This document shows positions 14,024 through 17,466 of a stretch of DNA of 17,466 nucleotides, piece after piece. The notes under the pieces were generated by a model. The model was given only the letters and a program-made list of their open reading frames with translations. It did no database searches and was not told the DNA's origin. The DNA lies in contig DATDOY010000090.1 of the NCBI GenBank assembly GCA_035293045.1, forward strand, positions 1-17,466, read 5' to 3'. Numbering within the stretch: position 1 is the first letter of the stretch; every line of letters starts with the position of its first letter. This DNA is from DATDOY01 sp035293045 (GTDB taxonomy: Bacteria; Actinomycetota; Acidimicrobiia; IMCC26256; JACPCJ01). The translations under genes were made by a program, and so were the position numbers.

Positions 14024-14686
14024 ATGTTTCGCCCTCGACGCCTGATCGCGACCCTCACGAGTGTTCCATTGCTGATCGCCTGCAGCGCGGACCGCGATCA
14101 CCGCGCGTCATCGGTGGCGCGCGACCCGACGTCGAGTGCACCGTCCTCGAGCGTCTCAGCACCCGCCATGGAGCCCGTCGTCATTCCGCTTCGGATCGAA
14201 CGCCGGACCTCCGATCCGGAGACGGCGGAGTTCGCGCTCATCGTGGAAACGACCCTGGGCGATCCCCGCGGTTGGGCACGGGCGGGGTTCCGATTCGAGC
14301 GTCGCGACGATGCGCCGTATGTCGTGGTCCTCGCCGAGGGCCCCGAGGTCGATGCCCTGTGCCTCCCCTACGACACGTTCGGAAAGTTCTCGTGTCAGAA
14401 CGGGCCCGTGGTGGCGCTCAATGCCGAGCGGTGGCGCTCGGCGCACCCCAAATGGACGGGCGACGTGGCCGCCTACCGGCAGATGCTCGTGAACCATGAG
14501 GTCGGGCACCTCATCGGAATGCATCACCCCGACCGCTCGTGTCCGGCACCTCGCGAGCCCGCAGCGGTGATGGCGCAGCAGTCCACGGAACTCGACGGGT
14601 GCCTTCCCAATCCGTGGCCCCTCGATGCCGAGATCGAACGGGCGGCGCGTCACGACCTCAAGATCGCGCCCGAGTACGGCGAGTAG
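14024..14686 (+). CDS. DUF3152-like lipoprotein zinc metalloprotease
   Basis: A 220-residue exported protein. Residues 1-20 form a lipoprotein signal (FRPRRLIATLTSVPLLIAC, lipobox LIAC with Cys20), then a Ser/Ala-rich linker to about residue 50. The catalytic domain has HEVGHLIGMHH at 148-158, a full HExxHxxGxxH metzincin-type zinc motif, and a downstream Met-turn candidate AVMAQQS (M173). Four cysteines (113, 124, 163, 183) could form disulfides. The pattern of AGFRFERRDDAPYVVVLAEG and LNAERW..AHP.W..D...YRQMLVNHEVGH is that of actinobacterial DUF3152 proteins. The reading frame is open upstream, but only through sequence antisense to the histone-like repeats; the lipoprotein signal fixes the start at 14024. 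Confidence 0.87.
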   Translation: MFRPRRLIATLTSVPLLIACSADRDHRASSVARDPTSSAPSSSVSAPAMEPVVIPLRIERRTSDPETAEFALIVETTLGDPRGWARAGFRFERRDDAPYVVVLAEGPEVDALCLPYDTFGKFSCQNGPVVALNAERWRSAHPKWTGDVAAYRQMLVNHEVGHLIGMHHPDRSCPAPREPAAVMAQQSTELDGCLPNPWPLDAEIERAARHDLKIAPEYGE

Positions 14687-14689
14687 CGT
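14684..14689 (+). promoter_or_regulatory. Putative -10 hexamer (TAGCGT) of a leaderless promoter
   Basis: TAGCGT ends exactly 7 nt before the ATG at 14697, and its first three bases are the TAG stop codon of the upstream lipoprotein gene. Context GTAGCGTTCG closely matches GTAGCCTTCG before secG. No Shine-Dalgarno is present near the ATG. Confidence 0.5.
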
Positions 14690-14696
14690 TCGCCAG

Positions 14697-15185
14697 ATGC
14701 GCCCCGGCGACCTCGTCGAGATCGAGGAGATCAAGCGCCTGAAATATCGCTACCTGCGCTGCCTCGACCAGAAGCTGTTCGACGACATCGTTGATTGCTT
14801 CACCGAAGATGCCACGGCGTCATACGGCGGCGGCGCGTACGCCTTCGAGGGAAGGGATGCGATCGTCGCCTTCCTCCGCGACTCCATGGGCTCGGAGGGG
14901 TTCCTTTCGAGTCACCGCTGTTCGCATCCCGAGATCGACCTGATCGGCGACACCGCGGCGATGGGCACGTGGGCGCTCGACGACGCCGTGATCCATCTCG
15001 ACTTCAACGTCGTGATCCGCGGGGCCGCGTTCTACGAGGACGAGTATCTGAAGACGGATGGCGTATGGCGGATCCGCCGCACCGGCTACCGGCGCACGTT
15101 CGAGGAGATCGAGCCCCGGTCGGACGACACGCGATTGACCGCATCCTGGTGGTCGACGAATGGGCGCTCCACGCTCATGGACTGA
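14697..15185 (+). CDS. SnoaL/NTF2-like small-molecule-binding protein
   Basis: A 162-residue protein of the NTF2/SnoaL-like cone fold, a superfamily including ketosteroid isomerase, scytalone dehydratase and polyketide cyclases. The N-terminal helices read VEIEEIKRLKYRYLRCLDQK, followed by the hallmark DDIVDCFTEDATASYGGGAY, then EGRDAIVAFLRDSMG and SHRCSHPEIDLIGDTAAMGT; the last strand reads YLKTDGVWRIRRTGYRRTFE. ATG 14697 is supported by the TAGCGT hexamer 7 nt upstream. The 3' end overlaps the convergent minus-strand SnoaL-like gene by 11 bp. Enzymatic activity cannot be assigned; the fold is used for isomerases, dehydratases and non-catalytic binders. Confidence 0.87.
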   Translation: MRPGDLVEIEEIKRLKYRYLRCLDQKLFDDIVDCFTEDATASYGGGAYAFEGRDAIVAFLRDSMGSEGFLSSHRCSHPEIDLIGDTAAMGTWALDDAVIHLDFNVVIRGAAFYEDEYLKTDGVWRIRRTGYRRTFEEIEPRSDDTRLTASWWSTNGRSTLMD

Positions 15186-15639
15186 CCGCGGCCTTGCGCG
15201 CGTCGTATGCGGCGACCAGGTCCCCGAATTTCGCGGGGTTGTAGATGTCCTCCTCGTAGCTCCACAGGTTGTCGCCGGCGTACTTGAGGAGCGTGAAGTT
15301 GTACGCGCCGAGGACTTCCCCGTCGGGCAGGGCGCGCATGTTGTTCCACACGCACATGACGACCCAGCCGCGGTCGACGTCGACGATGTGCCATTCAGCC
15401 GGGAAGTCGTCCATCTCGTTGCCGGGGTAGCTCCCCATCGTCTTGGTGATCCATTCCCTGATTTGCTCGCGTCCGTGCATCTCGCCGAAGAGGTGCTCGA
15501 TGTAGGTCGCGTCCTCCGTGAAGAGGTCGGCCCACGGGTTCCAGTCGCCGGTGCGGCCGGCCTCGGCGGCGACCGCTTGGTAGTGGGCAAAGGCGCGCTC
15601 GATCTCGTCGCGACTCCAGCGTCCTGTGGATTCGGTCAT
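15175..15639 (-). CDS. SnoaL/NTF2-like protein, convergent with its neighbour
   Basis: A 154-residue NTF2-like protein. Motifs: DEIERAFAHYQAVAAEA, NPWADLFTEDATYIEHLFGE (about 33-52), GREQIREWITKTMGSYPGNE, and PAEWHIVDVDRGWVVMCVWN followed by DGEVLGAYNFTLLKYAGDNL. The length and W-D-L-F-T-E-D-A-T pattern are typical. ATG 15639 is preceded by GGGAG at 5-nt spacing. It is only distantly similar to the plus-strand protein it overlaps. Members of this subgroup often sit beside lipid- or steroid-degradation genes, but nothing here fixes the substrate. It is divergent from the M20 peptidase, 45 bp away. Confidence 0.87.
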   Translation of the reverse strand: MTESTGRWSRDEIERAFAHYQAVAAEAGRTGDWNPWADLFTEDATYIEHLFGEMHGREQIREWITKTMGSYPGNEMDDFPAEWHIVDVDRGWVVMCVWNNMRALPDGEVLGAYNFTLLKYAGDNLWSYEEDIYNPAKFGDLVAAYDARKAAVSP

Positions 15640-15668
15640 GGATGCTCCCGTCTCGTGCAGGGACGCGC

Positions 15669-15678
15669 ATGCTAGAAG
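15669..15678. promoter_or_regulatory. Overlapping divergent -10 elements
   Basis: The 45-bp gap between two divergent genes contains ATGCTAGAAG. Read minus, TAGCAT (15674-15669) is a good -10 for the SnoaL-like gene with a leader of about 22 nt that includes its GGGAG. Read plus, TAGAAG (15673-15678) lies 6 nt before the GTG of the peptidase, a leaderless-type spacing with an imperfect last base. The two share CTAG, so the promoters would compete. Confidence 0.4.
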
Positions 15679-15684
15679 GGTCGC

Positions 15685-17133
15685 GTGGTCAACTCCTCTG
15701 ATCCGGCGGTGCCGGAGCGCCTCGACGACGTCGCGGCGGCGCTTGCCGAGGGCATGCCCCGCACGCGGCAGGCCCTCGACGATCTCGTTCGCATCCCGTC
15801 GATCAGCGCCGCCCACCACGACCCCGAACCGGTTCGCCGATCGGCGGAGGCCACGGCGGCCATCCTGCGCGACGCCGGGCTCGCCGGCGTCCGCCTGCTC
15901 GAGGTCGAGGGTGCGCATCCCTACGTCTATGGCGACTGGATGGACGCGGGCGACGGCGCACCCACGGTCCTCCTGTATGCCCACCACGACGTGCAACCTG
16001 TGGCGACCGCCGACCGGTGGCGGGTACCGCCGTTCGAGCCCACCGAAATCGACGGCCGGCTGTTCGGGCGCGGCAGCGCCGACGACAAGGCCGGGGTGAT
16101 GGTCCACGTCGCGGCGGTGAGGGCATGGCTCGACGCCCGGGGTGGCCTTCCTGTCAACGTCAAGGTGATCGTCGAGGGCGAGGAGGAGATCGGGTCGCCG
16201 CATCTCGCCTCCTTTTTTGCCGAGTACGCCGACACCTTGCGCGCCGACGTGATCGTTCTGACCGACGTCCTCAACTGGAAAGTGGGCTGGCCCGGCCTCA
16301 CCTACAGCCTGCGGGGCGTCGCCATGCTCGACGTCAGGGTGCGGGCGCTCGAGCAACCGATCCACTCCGGGATGTGGGGCGGCCCCGTGCCCGACGCGCT
16401 CACCGGTCTGATGCGGCTCGTCGGCACCCTCCACGACGAGCGCGGCGTCCCCGCCGTGGATGGGTTCTTCGACGGAGTCCGCCCGCTCACGGCCGAAGAG
16501 CGCTCGGCGCTCGCCGAACTCGGCGGCGACGCCGACGAGCTCCGACGTGACGCGGGCATGTTGCCCGGGGTGGGGTGGATCGGCGATCCGTCACGTTCCA
16601 TCCTCGAGCGGATGTGGATGCTCCCCACCATCACCCCGATCGGTGTCGCCGCCCCCTCGATCGAGGAATCGGCACCCACGCTGGTGGCCGAGGCGAGTGC
16701 CCGGATCTCGGTGCGCTTAGCGCCCGGCCAGGACCCCGAGCGCATCGTCGCGCACGTCACCGACCATCTGGTTCGCCACGCGCCCTGGGGCATGCAGGTG
16801 ACGGTCGACCCGGGCGTTGCGGTGGCGGCGTGGATCACCGATCCCCGCGGGCCAGCCTTCGACGCGGCGCGGGCCGCGATGGGCGCCGCGTTCGGGAAGG
16901 CGCCGGCGCTCATCGGGTGCGGCGGCACGATCCCGTTCGTGCAGCCGTTCAGCGACGCCTTCGGCGGCGCGCCGTGTCTGTTGACCGGCATCGAGGACCC
17001 GTCGACGAACGCGCACGGCGAGGACGAGTCCTTGCATCTCGGCGACTTCGAGAAGGCGTGCCTGTCGGAAGCGTTCCTCTTCGCAGAGCTAGCGAGCCGC
17101 CTCGAAGCCACGAACCACCGATCTGAGACGTGA
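15685..17133 (+). CDS. M20 family metallopeptidase (dipeptidase-like)
   Basis: A 482-residue cytosolic two-domain zinc hydrolase of the M20 (ArgE/DapE/CPG2/carnosinase) family. Metal and catalytic residues: His100 and Asp102 in LLYAHHDVQP, Asp133 in FGRGSADDKAG, the EGEEEIGSP motif with base Glu167 and ligand Glu168, Asp194 in VLTDVLNW, and the C-terminal ligand His444 in TNAHGEDESLHLGDF. The dimerisation-domain His227 lies in QPIHSGMWGG. The order and the DVQP variant point to the carnosinase-like/PepV-like dipeptidase subgroup; the precise substrate is open. The GTG start follows a TAGAAG element by 6 nt with no Shine-Dalgarno. It ends immediately before an intergenic block of interleaved inverted repeats. 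Confidence 0.93.
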   Translation: MVNSSDPAVPERLDDVAAALAEGMPRTRQALDDLVRIPSISAAHHDPEPVRRSAEATAAILRDAGLAGVRLLEVEGAHPYVYGDWMDAGDGAPTVLLYAHHDVQPVATADRWRVPPFEPTEIDGRLFGRGSADDKAGVMVHVAAVRAWLDARGGLPVNVKVIVEGEEEIGSPHLASFFAEYADTLRADVIVLTDVLNWKVGWPGLTYSLRGVAMLDVRVRALEQPIHSGMWGGPVPDALTGLMRLVGTLHDERGVPAVDGFFDGVRPLTAEERSALAELGGDADELRRDAGMLPGVGWIGDPSRSILERMWMLPTITPIGVAAPSIEESAPTLVAEASARISVRLAPGQDPERIVAHVTDHLVRHAPWGMQVTVDPGVAVAAWITDPRGPAFDAARAAMGAAFGKAPALIGCGGTIPFVQPFSDAFGGAPCLLTGIEDPSTNAHGEDESLHLGDFEKACLSEAFLFAELASRLEATNHRSET

Positions 17134-17137
17134 CGTG

Positions 17138-17210
17138 CGCCGAGGTGGAGGCCTCGGCGTTCTCGAGCAAGTTCTCCACCTCGTCACGCACGCCGACTTG
17201 CTCGAGAACG
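17138..17210. repeat. Interleaved inverted repeats with pseudoknot topology
   Basis: In the 77-bp gap between convergent genes, CGAGGTGGAG (17141-17150) is complementary to CTCCACCTCG (17174-17183). CGTTCTCGAGCAAGT (17158-17172) is complementary to ACTTGCTCGAGAACG (17196-17210). The order A-B-A'-B' is that of an H-type pseudoknot. A third option, CGCCGAGG (17138-17145) with CCTCGGCG (17152-17159), competes with both. Neither flank has a T-tract. The right arm abuts the TAA stop of the minus-strand gene. It may act as a bidirectional terminator, a structured 3' end, or a rearranged palindromic element. Confidence 0.75.
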
Positions 17211-17466
17211 TTAAGGGTTCGGGGTCCACGTCCCGCCGACCACCGCATAATCGAGCCAGGTGTCGGTCGTCGTGGTGATCGCGGCGTTGTCCCTCGCGGT
17301 AAGAGGTACGCCGAGCGCAAAGCCGGGTCCGAACTCCGCGCTGCACGCGGCGTCGCCGAGACTCCAAGGCCCGGTCGTCGCGGTGACGGCCCACGATCCC
17401 GCGCCGTTTCTGCACAAGTAGGGCGCCGACCCGTTCGGGTCGGCCGAGCGGAAGCGGCCGTCCGAA
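17211..17466 (-). CDS. 3' end of an unrecognised minus-strand gene
   Basis: The frame is open from the TAA at 17213-17211 to the window edge (84 visible codons, 17465 the last complete one). The visible C-terminus is Thr/Gly/Trp-rich with two cysteines (LCRNGAGSWAVTATTGPW, then ACSAEFGPG) and ends TTTTDTWLDYAVVGGTWTPNP. The composition suggests a secreted or surface beta-rich protein. I do not recognise a family. Apparent internal starts such as TTG 17417 are unlikely to be the real start, since the frame continues upstream without interruption. Coding status is inferred from the open frame, base composition and the position of the stop against the structured intergenic block. Confidence 0.5.
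   Translation of the reverse strand, partial: SDGRFRSADPNGSAPYLCRNGAGSWAVTATTGPWSLGDAACSAEFGPGFALGVPLTARDNAAITTTTDTWLDYAVVGGTWTPNP

Overview
The window is a compact, GC-rich piece of chromosome from what looks like an actinobacterium. The class Acidimicrobiia (Ilumatobacter-like) is my best guess. This rests on the high G+C third positions, the pgk-tpiA-secG order, GTG/TTG starts, ATGA/GTGA/TTGA gene overlaps, and -10 hexamers lying about 7 nt upstream of start codons (leaderless expression). The taxonomic call is an inference from general features, not a marker-gene result.

Layout. (1) 1-5510, housekeeping: the 3' part of pgk, then tpiA, a very strong palindrome, secG with its own probable leaderless promoter, two tandem extracytoplasmic family-5 solute-binding proteins without any permease or ATPase, and tRNA-Leu(GAG). 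(2) 5661-8443, a cell-surface locus: three tandem paralogous secreted proteins resembling WxL-domain proteins, then a 17-codon leader ORF coupled to a DUF916/WxLIP-like protein with a C-terminal membrane anchor. (3) 8602-10273, membrane proteins: two overlapping crcB (fluoride channel) genes and a CruF/DUF422-type carotenoid protein. (4) 10190-13130, minus strand: a tightly overlapping operon reading dihydrodipicolinate-reductase-like oxidoreductase, then a short type I pantothenate-kinase-like enzyme, then a cytochrome P450. (5) 13182-13886, minus strand: a 141-residue histone-H1-tail-like Lys/Arg/Ala protein encoded by 105/108-bp tandem repeats, with a UUCG hairpin downstream and a cluster of TTGCGCG palindromes upstream. 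(6) 14024-15639: a DUF3152-type lipoprotein metalloprotease and two convergent, overlapping SnoaL/NTF2-like proteins. (7) 15685-17466: an M20 family metallopeptidase, an intergenic block of interleaved inverted repeats with pseudoknot topology, and the 3' end of an unrecognised minus-strand gene.

How it fits together. The first block is glycolysis (Pgk, TpiA) plus protein export (SecG). The most system-like part is the WxL/DUF916 locus, which by analogy with Firmicutes WxL clusters would build a cell-wall-associated surface complex from three secreted beta-rich subunits and one membrane-anchored organiser. The minus-strand oxidoreductase/kinase/P450 operon looks like a small-molecule or lipid-modification cassette whose substrate cannot be read from sequence. 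The histone-like gene with its palindrome-rich upstream region is the second locus worth close attention. I found no CRISPR array, insertion sequence, integrase or rRNA gene.
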